A DNA stretch of 64,000 bases from Bacteroidota bacterium (GTDB lineage Bacteria > Bacteroidota > Bacteroidia > Flavobacteriales_F > PHOS-HE28), in NCBI GenBank assembly GCA_029573495.1, contig JAKQEI010000195.1:1-64000 (forward strand), in the 5' to 3' direction. The translations under genes were made by a program, and so were the position numbers. A model generated the notes under the pieces. It did not search any database, was not told the origin of the DNA, and saw only the letters and a program-made list of their open reading frames with translations. Position 1 is the stretch's first letter; each line of letters begins with the position of its first letter. This document shows, one piece after another, positions 42,999-50,955 of this stretch.

Positions 42999-44222
42999 TC
43001 AGGTAAGTCGTTCCAGCGCGATCTCGAACGCGGTCCTGGTGAAATGTCGGGAGGTGTTGTTGCGTGCATGAACGGCCTCGATCGCCTTGCGGATGACCAT
43101 GCTCACGTCCTCGAAGATGGCCTTGTCGCCGAGGTCGTTCCCCGGCTGCATGCAATAGGCGAACACACGGGCCATGCCACAGTTGGCGATGAAGTCCGGG
43201 ATCACGCTCACCTGGTCATCGGCATGCTCGGCGACAGGTCCGTAGAAGATCTGCGGATCGGCGAAGGGTACGTTGGCGCCACTGCTGATCACCTCGAGCC
43301 CCGCAGCGGTCATGCGGTCCAACTGTTCCCGGGTCACGAGGCGGCTGGCCGCACAAGGCAGGAAGACCTCCGCGCCGATCCCCCAGATCGCATCGTTGAC
43401 CTCATTGAACGACAGCAGGCTGGCGGTGCGCAATTGGTTCGCCTCCTTCTGCACGAAGAGCATCTTCACCGCTTCCGCATCCAGGCCCTTCGCGTCGATC
43501 AGCCCACCGTTGCGATCGATGATCCCCACGATCAGTGCACCTTGCTGTGCGAGGTAGTAACCGGCCGCCGCCGCCACATTGCCCCATCCCTGTACGATCA
43601 CCCGCTTCCCCTTCACGCTTCCGCCTTTCACCGCGTAATAGTGGCGCACGCTCTCGGCCACACCCCAGCCTGTGATCATGTCGGCCACGGCGTACTTTCC
43701 AGCCACAGGCACGTACGAGATATCGTCCACGATCTTGCTCACGCCGGTGCGCAGCTGTGCGATCGCCGTGCGCTTCACCTCATCGGCCGAGCCGATGTGG
43801 CCGTTCACCACCCCTTCCTGCGGATGCTGGAGCCCGTATCGTTCCGTGATGGGGATCACCTCGTGCAGTTCGTCCACGTTGAGGTCGCCACCGGTGCCGT
43901 AGTAGTTCTTCAACAGAGGCATCACCGCCTTGTACCAGCGGTCCAGCACCTCGCCTTTGCGCGGGTCGGCCGGGTCGAAGTCGATGCCGCTCTTGGCACC
44001 ACCGATGGGCGGACCGCAGACGCTGAACTTCACCTCCATGGTCTTCGCCAGGCTCTCCACTTCGCGGCGATCAAGACCTTTCCGCATGCGGGTGCCGCCG
44101 CCGGCCGCACCACCGCGCAGGCTGTTGATGACCACCCAGCCCCTGGCGCCCGTGGGCGCGTCGTTCCATTCGAAGACGATCTCAGGGGCACGCTCCTCGA
44201 AGCGGCGCAGGGCTTCACGCAT
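42999..44222 (-). CDS. Glu/Leu/Phe/Val-type amino-acid dehydrogenase
   Basis: 407 residues from ATG 44222 (GTG 44225 directly before it is also possible). G-G-G-T-R-M-R-K-G-L-D, then A-K-T-M-E-V-K-F-S-V-C-G-P-P-I-G-G-A-K-S-G-I-D carries the substrate and catalytic lysines, and the NAD(P) motif is V-Q-G-W-G-N-V-A-A-A-A. Glutamate dehydrogenases are usually about 410-450 residues and this fits; the pattern does not separate glutamate from leucine use. A near-match promoter (TACTTTCG, minus, 44245-44252) precedes it. It probably links ammonia assimilation or amino-acid breakdown to 2-oxo acids. Confidence 0.88.
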   Translation of the reverse strand: MREALRRFEERAPEIVFEWNDAPTGARGWVVINSLRGGAAGGGTRMRKGLDRREVESLAKTMEVKFSVCGPPIGGAKSGIDFDPADPRKGEVLDRWYKAVMPLLKNYYGTGGDLNVDELHEVIPITERYGLQHPQEGVVNGHIGSADEVKRTAIAQLRTGVSKIVDDISYVPVAGKYAVADMITGWGVAESVRHYYAVKGGSVKGKRVIVQGWGNVAAAAGYYLAQQGALIVGIIDRNGGLIDAKGLDAEAVKMLFVQKEANQLRTASLLSFNEVNDAIWGIGAEVFLPCAASRLVTREQLDRMTAAGLEVISSGANVPFADPQIFYGPVAEHADDQVSVIPDFIANCGMARVFAYCMQPGNDLGDKAIFEDVSMVIRKAIEAVHARNNTSRHFTRTAFEIALERLT

Positions 44223-44308
44223 CACGGTTCCAGGTCAGGTGGGGCGAAAGTAACCAGCCCCTCGGGGCGGCTCCGGAAGCACGCCGGGAAGGTTATCCCG
44301 ACACGCTG

Positions 44309-45376
44309 TTAATTGGCATTGAACAGGCTCCCACCCGATGCCTCCCGCCGTGCACCGGTCACACTGGCCAATGCCGTGCTCTCACCGCGCAACCGGCGCA
44401 CCCCGAGGAAGGCGAAGATCACCGCCTCCTTGAAGTCCACGATACCTTTCTCCGGAACGTTGATACGCGCCCGGGTCTGCGCTTGGATCCGCTCGATGAG
44501 GAAGCTGTTATGCGCGCCACCACCGGTCACCAGGAGTTCCTCGGTTCCCGCAGCTACCACACCGGCCACCATCAAGGCGATGTGTTCGACAACCGTGCGC
44601 ATGCGGTCCTTCAAGGCGATCCGCTCATCCTTGATCAACGGTAGTACCTCTGCATCGAACCATTCCCTTCCGAGCGAACGCGGCGGTGTTCGGTGATGGA
44701 AGGGCAGGGCGTTCAACTGCTTCAGCAGTCCTTCGTCCACTGATCCGGTCCGGGCCATGGCGCCATCGCGGTCGAAAGGTTGCCCGGCTTCCGCTGCGAG
44801 CAGGTTCAACGCCTGGTTGCCGATGCAGACGTCATAGCCCAACACATCCCTTCCACCGTGCAGGGCGATGTTGCAGATCCCGCCTATGTTCAGGAAAGCG
44901 CGGTGGTCGGGGAAAAGCAACCGTTCGCCCAGGGGTACGAGCGGTGCACCCTGCCCACCCAGGGCCACATCCAACGAACGGAAGTCGGTGATCGTACGCC
45001 TGCCGGTGACGGCCGCGATGCGCGCACCATGGCCGATCTGTACCGTCAGCCCCTCGTCAGGCTTGTGGAAGATGGTATGGCCGTGCGAAGCGACAAGGTC
45101 CACGTGGCGGCCAATGAGGAAGTCCAGTGCTGCGTGGCCGATGCGATCGCCGAGGTCACGGTCCAGCCGGGCGAGGTCCAATGCGGACCCGTTCATCACG
45201 GCCACGAGCTTCTGCTGGAACGCCCGATCATAAGGGACGGTTCGAGCATCCTCGAGGGTGAACGACCATCGTCCACCCCGCAGCGCGAAGTGGCACAGGG
45301 CCAGGTCCAGGCCGTCCAACGAGCTGCCGCTCATGACGCCGAGGGCGGTATAACGAACTTCTTCCGGAGCGGCCAT
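44309..45376 (-). CDS. anmK: Anhydro-N-acetylmuramic acid kinase
   Basis: 355 residues from ATG 45376 (M-A-A-P-E-E-V; family N-terminus G-V-M-S-G-S-S-L-D-G-L-D). S-H-G-H-T-I-F-H-K-P and I-G-G-I-C-N are further AnmK hallmarks, and V-T-G-G-G-A-H-N-S-F-L lies near the end. The enzyme opens and phosphorylates 1,6-anhydroMurNAc for recycling of cell-wall fragments; murF in this window is the matching synthesis step. A near-match -7 element (minus, 45382-45389) lies upstream and it is divergent from the acyl-CoA dehydrogenase. Confidence 0.93.
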   Translation of the reverse strand: MAAPEEVRYTALGVMSGSSLDGLDLALCHFALRGGRWSFTLEDARTVPYDRAFQQKLVAVMNGSALDLARLDRDLGDRIGHAALDFLIGRHVDLVASHGHTIFHKPDEGLTVQIGHGARIAAVTGRRTITDFRSLDVALGGQGAPLVPLGERLLFPDHRAFLNIGGICNIALHGGRDVLGYDVCIGNQALNLLAAEAGQPFDRDGAMARTGSVDEGLLKQLNALPFHHRTPPRSLGREWFDAEVLPLIKDERIALKDRMRTVVEHIALMVAGVVAAGTEELLVTGGGAHNSFLIERIQAQTRARINVPEKGIVDFKEAVIFAFLGVRRLRGESTALASVTGARREASGGSLFNAN

Positions 45377-45394
45377 CGTGGCGAAGGTATCCGC

Positions 45395-45402
45395 TACTTT
45401 TG
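45395..45402 (+). promoter_or_regulatory. Bacteroidota -7 promoter element for the acyl-CoA dehydrogenase
   Basis: TACTTTTG, exact TAnnTTTG, 18 bases before ATG 45421. Confidence 0.5.
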
Positions 45403-45420
45403 CCCGGTACACGTACCGCC

Positions 45421-46590
45421 ATGCAAGACACCGCCACCCTCGCCGGATTGAACTTTGAATTGAGCGAAGAACAGATCGCAGTGCGCGATGCAGCCCGCGA
45501 CTTTGCCCAGAACGTGCTGAAGCCCGGCGTGATCGAGCGGGACCGGGATCAGAAGTTCCCCACCGACGAGATCAGGCAGCTCGGCGAGTTGGGCTTCCTG
45601 GGCATGATGGTGGATCCGAAGTACGGCGGCGGTGGCATGGACACCATCAGCTACGTGCTCGCCATGGAGGAGATCAGCAAGATCGATGCGAGCACCAGCG
45701 TGGTGATGAGCGTGAACAATTCACTCGTGTGCTGGGGCCTGGAGCAGTTCGGCAACGAGGAGCAGAAACAGAAGTACCTCGTGCCCCTGGCGAAAGGGGA
45801 GAAGATCGGCGCCTTCTGCCTGAGCGAGCCGGAGGCCGGCAGCGATGCCACCAGCCAGCGCACCACCGCCATCGACATGGGTGACCACTACCTGCTGAAC
45901 GGTACCAAGAACTGGATCACCAACGGCGGAAGCGCGAGCACCTACCTGGTGATGGCGCAGACGGATGCCGCGAAAGGCCACAAAGGGATCAACTGCCTGA
46001 TCGTCGAGAAGGGCATGCCCGGCTTCGTGGTGGGTGCCAAGGAGGACAAGCTCGGCATCCGTGGCAGTGATACCCACACCCTGATGTTCCAGGATGTGAA
46101 GGTGCCCAAGGCGAACCGCATCGGCCAGGACGGTTTCGGTTTCACCTTCGCCATGAAGACCTTGAGCGGTGGCCGGATCGGTATCGCTTCACAAGCATTG
46201 GGCATCGCCAGCGGAGCTTACGAACTCGCCCTGGCATACAGCAAGGAGCGCAAGGCCTTCGGCAAGGCCATCAGTGAGCACCAGGCCATCGCCTTCAAGC
46301 TGGCGGACATGGCCACGGAGATCGAGGCCGCGCGCCTGCTGTGCCTGAAGGCGGCCTGGCTGAAGGACCAGCATCTGAACTACGATCAAGCCAGCGCCAT
46401 GGCGAAGGTCTTCAGTAGTGAGGTGGCCATGCGCACCACGGTGGAAGCGGTGCAGATCCATGGTGGTTACGGGTACGTGAAGGAGTACCACGTGGAACGC
46501 CTGATGCGCGATGCCAAGATCACCCAGATCTATGAGGGCACCAGCGAGGTGCAGCGCATCGTGATCAGTCGTGGGGTGCTGAAGGGCTGA
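45421..46590 (+). CDS. Acyl-CoA dehydrogenase (short/medium-chain type)
   Basis: 389 residues. ATG 45421 opens M-Q-D-T-A-T-L, upstream codons being in the promoter. Family motifs: A-F-C-L-S-E-P-E-A-G-S-D-A (FAD and acyl binding), W-I-T-N-G-G (FAD), F-G-F-T-F-A-M-K-T-L-S-G-G-R-I-G-I-A-S-Q-A-L-G, and I-Y-E-G-T-S-E near the C-terminus with catalytic Glu at about E372. It performs the first FAD-dependent step of fatty-acid or branched-chain beta-oxidation, passing electrons to ETF. Butyryl- or isovaleryl-CoA specificity is possible but not distinguishable. A small hairpin terminator follows immediately. Confidence 0.95.
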   Translation: MQDTATLAGLNFELSEEQIAVRDAARDFAQNVLKPGVIERDRDQKFPTDEIRQLGELGFLGMMVDPKYGGGGMDTISYVLAMEEISKIDASTSVVMSVNNSLVCWGLEQFGNEEQKQKYLVPLAKGEKIGAFCLSEPEAGSDATSQRTTAIDMGDHYLLNGTKNWITNGGSASTYLVMAQTDAAKGHKGINCLIVEKGMPGFVVGAKEDKLGIRGSDTHTLMFQDVKVPKANRIGQDGFGFTFAMKTLSGGRIGIASQALGIASGAYELALAYSKERKAFGKAISEHQAIAFKLADMATEIEAARLLCLKAAWLKDQHLNYDQASAMAKVFSSEVAMRTTVEAVQIHGGYGYVKEYHVERLMRDAKITQIYEGTSEVQRIVISRGVLKG

Positions 46591-46606
46591 GCCCATCCGG
46601 GCTTTT
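46590..46606 (+). terminator. Short terminator at the end of the acyl-CoA dehydrogenase gene
   Basis: AGCCC/GGGCT 5-bp stem with ATCC loop followed by TTTT, overlapping the last base of the stop codon. Confidence 0.55.
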
Positions 46607-46653
46607 CCAGCATGGCCCGATAGGCCCGACCTCCAGGCCACCACTTCGGCGAC

Positions 46654-47946
46654 CTAGAGCAAGGGCACCAGGGTCTCGAGCTTGATCCCCCGCGATCCCT
46701 TCACAAGGATCAACCTCGCATTGACCGGTGCTGTTGTGAACCGCTCATTCAGATCGGCGGCGGATCGCACCGCTTCGGGAGTGACCTTCATGAACTCACC
46801 ACCGACGAACCAGACGTCGAGCTTCAGGCGCGCCACAAGATCCACGATGGCCCGGTGCTCCTTCGCGCTGTCCGCACCGAGCTCGAGCATGTCGCCGAGG
46901 ATCGCCAGCTTGGGCCGGTCGCTCCGCATGGCGGCGAAATTCTCCAGCGCCGCAGCCATGCTCGTGGGGTTGGCGTTGTAGGCATCTAGCACGAGCTGGT
47001 TCCGCCCCGTATCCGTGAACTGTGACCGGTTGTTGCTCGGCGAATACGTCGATAAGGCTTCCGCGATCACGTCGTCCGGAACGCCGAAGTGTTGTCCCAC
47101 CGCCACGGCCGCGAGCACGTTCGGCAGGTTGTACGCGCCGATGAGCTTCGTGACCACATGGTAGGCGCGTTCATCCCCTCCCACGAAGACGACCTCCAGG
47201 AAGGGACCCGATCCATTCACGGTCCCGCTGGTATCGGCCCCGGCTGAACGACCATAGGTGACGCGCCGCTGCCCTTCGCTCTTGCGCATGAGCAGTTCAT
47301 CATCCGCGTTCACGAAGAGCACACCCTGCCTCGTGCCGATGTCAGCGTACAGTTCCGTCTTCGTCGCGATCACCCCTTCATAGCTGCCGAAGCCTTCGAG
47401 GTGGGCCTTGCCGATGTTCGTGATCAACCCGTACGTGGGCTCGGCGATGCCGGAGAGCTCGGCGATATCACCCGGCTTGTTCGCCCCCATCTCGATGATC
47501 GCGACCCGGTGTTCCGGATCGAGGCGCAGCAGGGTGAGCGGGACACCGATGTGGTTGTTGAGGTTGCCGCTCGTGGCCAGTGTGGATCGATCCGCGGCGA
47601 GCACGGCATGCACCAGTTCCTTGGTCGTGGTCTTGCCGTTCGACCCGGTGATCCCTATCACAGGCAGATCGAACTGTCTTCGGTGATGCGTGGCCAGTTG
47701 TTGCAAGGCTCCCAGCACGTCCGGTACGACCAGGTAACGGTCGTCCAAAGCCACGTCGGGGTCATCCACAACAGCGCACCGTGCACCCTTGGCCAAGGCC
47801 TCCGCAGCGAAGGTGTTCGCATCGAAGTTCGGGCCCTTCAATGCGAAGAACATGCTGTCCGGGTTGATGGTCCGCGTGTCCGTGCTCGTGCCGTTGCAGG
47901 CCAGGAAGTGGCGGTGCAGATCCGCGATGGAGGGTTGACCAGGCAT
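46654..47946 (-). CDS. murF: UDP-N-acetylmuramoyl-tripeptide--D-alanyl-D-alanine ligase
   Basis: 430 residues. N-terminal S-T-D-T-R-T-I-N-P-D-S-M-F-F-A-L-K-G-P-N-F-D-A-N-T-F binds UDP-MurNAc-tripeptide; the P-loop G-I-T-G-S-N-G-K-T-T-T-K-E-L-V, A-I-I-E-M-G-A-N-K-P-G-D-I and L-D-A-Y-N-A-N-P-T-S-M are MurF signatures. It adds D-Ala-D-Ala to the cytoplasmic precursor of peptidoglycan. The start at ATG 47946 fits the family. A GC-rich hairpin (47956-47979) ends only nine bases upstream of this ATG. It is downstream of gldJ, the usual flavobacterial gene order. Confidence 0.95.
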   Translation of the reverse strand: MPGQPSIADLHRHFLACNGTSTDTRTINPDSMFFALKGPNFDANTFAAEALAKGARCAVVDDPDVALDDRYLVVPDVLGALQQLATHHRRQFDLPVIGITGSNGKTTTKELVHAVLAADRSTLATSGNLNNHIGVPLTLLRLDPEHRVAIIEMGANKPGDIAELSGIAEPTYGLITNIGKAHLEGFGSYEGVIATKTELYADIGTRQGVLFVNADDELLMRKSEGQRRVTYGRSAGADTSGTVNGSGPFLEVVFVGGDERAYHVVTKLIGAYNLPNVLAAVAVGQHFGVPDDVIAEALSTYSPSNNRSQFTDTGRNQLVLDAYNANPTSMAAALENFAAMRSDRPKLAILGDMLELGADSAKEHRAIVDLVARLKLDVWFVGGEFMKVTPEAVRSAADLNERFTTAPVNARLILVKGSRGIKLETLVPLL

Positions 47947-47955
47947 GAACGAAGA

Positions 47956-47979
47956 ACCCCCGGCGCGGGGGCCGGGGGT
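47956..47979 (-). terminator. GC-rich hairpin between gldJ and murF, abutting the murF start
   Basis: Nine-bp stem ACCCCCGGC / GCCGGGGGT with a 6-base loop (GCGGGG), followed on the minus strand by a TTCTTCGTTC stretch and the murF ATG. It is placed 22 bases after the gldJ stop. It could terminate gldJ transcripts or hold back murF translation by sequestering the region just before the ATG. Confidence 0.6.
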
Positions 47980-48000
47980 CCAAATTAGGTCGAGGAAGGA

Positions 48001-49761
48001 TCAGCGCTTCTGTTCCAGCTTCTTACTGTTCTTCTCTTCACCAAGACCGCGCGGGCTGCCCACACGGGTCATGGCGCACCGGAAGCCGATGGTGGCGGTG
48101 CTCTGACGCTCGTCCAAATGACGGCGTGTGCTCGGGCTGGCCCAGTAGATCCGGTCGGCCCAGCTGGCTCCCTTGTACACACGGCTCCGGTCGTTGACTA
48201 GGCTGGTCTTACCCCAGTCGTACATCGCATTGCCCTCGAAATCGGGGTTCTCGAAGTAGATGCTGCTCTCCACATCACCGTCGCGGAAGTCGATGTTGTC
48301 ACTCTGGCGGTAGTTCCGGCGGTCGATGTTCTCCTCCACCGTCACATTACGCACCCGCACATCGCCTGGCTGGTCGCTCTGGTAATCGCTGATGCCACTC
48401 AACAGCTTCGGACAGATCTCCAGGTCCTTGCTCTTGATGTTGTCCACCATGTCCTGCACGCGCTGCATGGCGGCATCCTGCTTGCGGGTGTTATTGAACT
48501 CGATGGCCTGATCGATCGCGGTCAAGAGCTCATCGATGAGCGCGGCTTCCTCATCCGTGGCACGGCCCTGCATGATGGTCTGGAACTCGGTGAGGTAGTA
48601 CTTGATGCCGTCCACGTCGTACACCACGATGTCATGTTTGTCCTGGACTACGCCATCGCTGTTGAGCACTTTAGTCTTGAAGACGTTGCCACGGAAGGGG
48701 CGGAAGTCATCCTTGTCCTCCGGGCTGAGCGGACGATAAACGTCCATCACCCATTCGCTCACGTTGCCGGCCATGTTGTACAGACCATAGTCGTTCGGCC
48801 AGTAGCTGAACACCGGGGCCGTCACGTCCGCGTTGTCATTCAGGCTGCCGGCAACACCCATGTAATCACCGCGGCCGCGCATGAAGTTGCCACGGAAGTC
48901 TCCGTAGAACGCCCCGCCTTTCTTGCGGCTGTCGTAACGCACCCAGTGACCGTTCCAAGGATAGATGCGACGCTCCACCACGCGCTCGTCGACAGTGTTC
49001 CCCACCAGGCCGTAGGCAGCGTACTCCCATTCGGCCTCGGTCGGCAGCCGATAGCGGGGGAGCAGCACCCCGTCCTCCATGCGGATGTTCCGGGTGTCCT
49101 TGTTCGGGTTGAAATCCTGCACGCCATCCACCTTCTTGCCGCTTTCATACTGCCCGGCCAGGTACGCATCCGTGCTGAAGTGGTCCTCGTTGATCTGGTT
49201 CGGGTAGTGCTCGAAGAGACCTTCGCGGATGAGGATGATCTCGTTCACGCGATCCGTACGCCAGGCGCAATAGTCGTTCGCCTGCAGCCAGTTCACGCCC
49301 ACCACGGGATAGTCGCGGTAGGCCGGGTGACGGAGGTAGTACTCCACGTATGGCTCATTGAAGGCCAGCTTGCTGCGCCATACCAGGGTATCCGGGAGGG
49401 CCTTCTTGTAGATCTCGGGATAGTCGGCGGCGAACACCCGGTCCAGCCAGTAGAGGTACTCGAGCCAGTAGAAGTTGGTCACCTCCACCTCGTCCATATA
49501 GAAGGAGGATACCGTCACGGTGCGAGGGATCATGTCCCACTCGTGCCGCAGGTCATCGGTGACCCGGCCCATGGTGAACTGGCCCCCTTCCACGAGGATG
49601 AGGCCCGGTCCGGTCTCCTGGTCCGCGAACTCGGTCTTCTCGAACCCGCCGTTCTTGGAGTCGTTGTAATTCCAGCCTGTGGCGCCGCTCTTCTCGAACT
49701 GGCACCCGCTGAGCACGGCGGCAGCCACCGTGAGCAAGGCGATGTTCCTGGAATGGTTCAT
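48001..49761 (-). CDS. gldJ: Gliding motility/T9SS lipoprotein GldJ
   Basis: 586 residues, outer-membrane-associated lipoprotein. The lipobox is V-L-S-G-C with Cys20. Residues about 50-330 form a formylglycine-generating-enzyme (SUMF1)-like fold: M-G-R-V-T-D-D near 65, D-E-V-E-V-T-N-F-Y-W at about 90, P-V-V-G-V-N-W-L-Q-A-N-D-Y-C-A-W-R-T, Y-R-L-P-T-E-A-E-W-E-Y-A-A-Y and N-V-S-E-W-V-M-D-V. The C-terminal part ends with A-S-W-A-D-R and a G-F-R-C-A-M-T-R sequence. In Flavobacterium GldJ is needed for gliding and stabilises GldK. The neighbours porP, murF, porU and porV form the known flavobacterial T9SS neighbourhood. Confidence 0.95.
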   Translation of the reverse strand: MNHSRNIALLTVAAAVLSGCQFEKSGATGWNYNDSKNGGFEKTEFADQETGPGLILVEGGQFTMGRVTDDLRHEWDMIPRTVTVSSFYMDEVEVTNFYWLEYLYWLDRVFAADYPEIYKKALPDTLVWRSKLAFNEPYVEYYLRHPAYRDYPVVGVNWLQANDYCAWRTDRVNEIILIREGLFEHYPNQINEDHFSTDAYLAGQYESGKKVDGVQDFNPNKDTRNIRMEDGVLLPRYRLPTEAEWEYAAYGLVGNTVDERVVERRIYPWNGHWVRYDSRKKGGAFYGDFRGNFMRGRGDYMGVAGSLNDNADVTAPVFSYWPNDYGLYNMAGNVSEWVMDVYRPLSPEDKDDFRPFRGNVFKTKVLNSDGVVQDKHDIVVYDVDGIKYYLTEFQTIMQGRATDEEAALIDELLTAIDQAIEFNNTRKQDAAMQRVQDMVDNIKSKDLEICPKLLSGISDYQSDQPGDVRVRNVTVEENIDRRNYRQSDNIDFRDGDVESSIYFENPDFEGNAMYDWGKTSLVNDRSRVYKGASWADRIYWASPSTRRHLDERQSTATIGFRCAMTRVGSPRGLGEEKNSKKLEQKR

Positions 49762-49800
49762 GGTTCTGTCTGGTTCCGTTCGGTCTGGGTTCCTTGCGAT

Positions 49801-50790
49801 CTAGAAGGTCGGGCACGCCACCACGCGGAAGCGGCGCTTCTTGGGCTTGCAGTTGAAGGTGAGCTGCATGCTGATCTCATGCGAGCCCGCCGTGGCCGTG
49901 GTCAGTTTCGAGGTGGTCACGTCGTAGCTGTATCCGAACTTGAATTTGTCCGCTTGGAAACCGATCAAGGCGATGAAGGCATCGCGGGTACGATACCAGA
50001 CTCCGGCGGTGATCGGGCCATGGTCCACGTACAGACCAAGGTTCAACTGACGGAACGCGGCTTGTTGCTGGTATAGTACGTTCGGGGAGATGCGGGTGCG
50101 AGCCTCACCATACTTCCCCTTCATGCCGATGGGGATGGCGGCACCGGCGTGACCGGTCAATTTCATGGGCAGCTTGCTCGTGCCCACGATGAGGGATTCG
50201 TTCGGTTCGGTCAAGTGGTGCGCTGCGAAGCCAACGAAGAACACGTCGCTATAGCCCAGTACACCAGCACTGAAATCGGCGTTCCCGACGCTACCACCAC
50301 GAGGCACATCGTTCGTCTGGTAGATGAAACCCCGGCGTGGGTCGATCTGATCGCCGAAGGTGAGCTTGCTCCAGTCCAGCGATTTCTGGAAGTAGGTGGC
50401 TTGGAATCCCACCTTCATCGAAAATTTCCGGGAAATGGCCTGCTGATAGCTGTAGATGCCGCTCACCGTGGTGGTGTTCAGGGTGCCTTTTCCCGCCTGG
50501 TCATGGGTCACCAGCAAGCCGAGACCCCCGTTCAAGCCATCCACGTGCTGGTCATAGCTCGCACTGGTGGTGACGAAGGTGCCCGTGAGCGCCGGCCACT
50601 GATTGCGGTAGTTCAACACCACGCGTGGACACCTCGCGGTGCCTGCGAACGCGGGGTTCAGGTAAAGGGGATTGGCGTAGAACTGTGTGAACTGTGGGTC
50701 TTGGGCCGAAGCCTGCAGAGCCGCGATCACGATCAGTGCACACCCAAGGGCCGCACGCCTAACGGTCCATTCCATCATGCTCGTTATCAT
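49801..50790 (-). CDS. PorP/SprF-family type IX secretion membrane protein
   Basis: 329 residues (ATG 50790; ATG 50778 and 50775 in frame are also possible, and 50775 gives the cleanest signal peptide). Signal peptide ends near L-Q-A-S-A-Q. The mature start Q-D-P-Q-F-T-Q-F-Y-A-N-P-L-Y-L-N-P-A-F-A-G-T is the signature of the PorP/SprF family, beta-barrels in the outer membrane that anchor T9SS secreted proteins. The tail R-F-R-V-V-A-C-P-T-F holds cysteines. It sits 39 bases upstream of gldJ on the same strand and divergently from porU; function in anchoring is inferred from family. Confidence 0.9.
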   Translation of the reverse strand: MITSMMEWTVRRAALGCALIVIAALQASAQDPQFTQFYANPLYLNPAFAGTARCPRVVLNYRNQWPALTGTFVTTSASYDQHVDGLNGGLGLLVTHDQAGKGTLNTTTVSGIYSYQQAISRKFSMKVGFQATYFQKSLDWSKLTFGDQIDPRRGFIYQTNDVPRGGSVGNADFSAGVLGYSDVFFVGFAAHHLTEPNESLIVGTSKLPMKLTGHAGAAIPIGMKGKYGEARTRISPNVLYQQQAAFRQLNLGLYVDHGPITAGVWYRTRDAFIALIGFQADKFKFGYSYDVTTSKLTTATAGSHEISMQLTFNCKPKKRRFRVVACPTF

Positions 50791-50955
50791 CGAGGCCTAG
50801 CGGCCAAGCGCCAAGTATACGAAGCAGTTCCAGTTACGGTTCCCCCACCCCCCGCAATAACCTGATGCACTTGCCGTTGGTGGGTGGTCCGGGAACGCAA
50901 GGGTCGAAGGTATAACTTTCGGTCCGATCTGTTGAAAACCTGTTCATCACTGTTC

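Noticed and set aside
50871-50920. Possible full -33/-7 promoter for porU
   Set aside because: The TTG lies 33 bases from the TAACTTTC element, too far for a standard -33/-7 pair.
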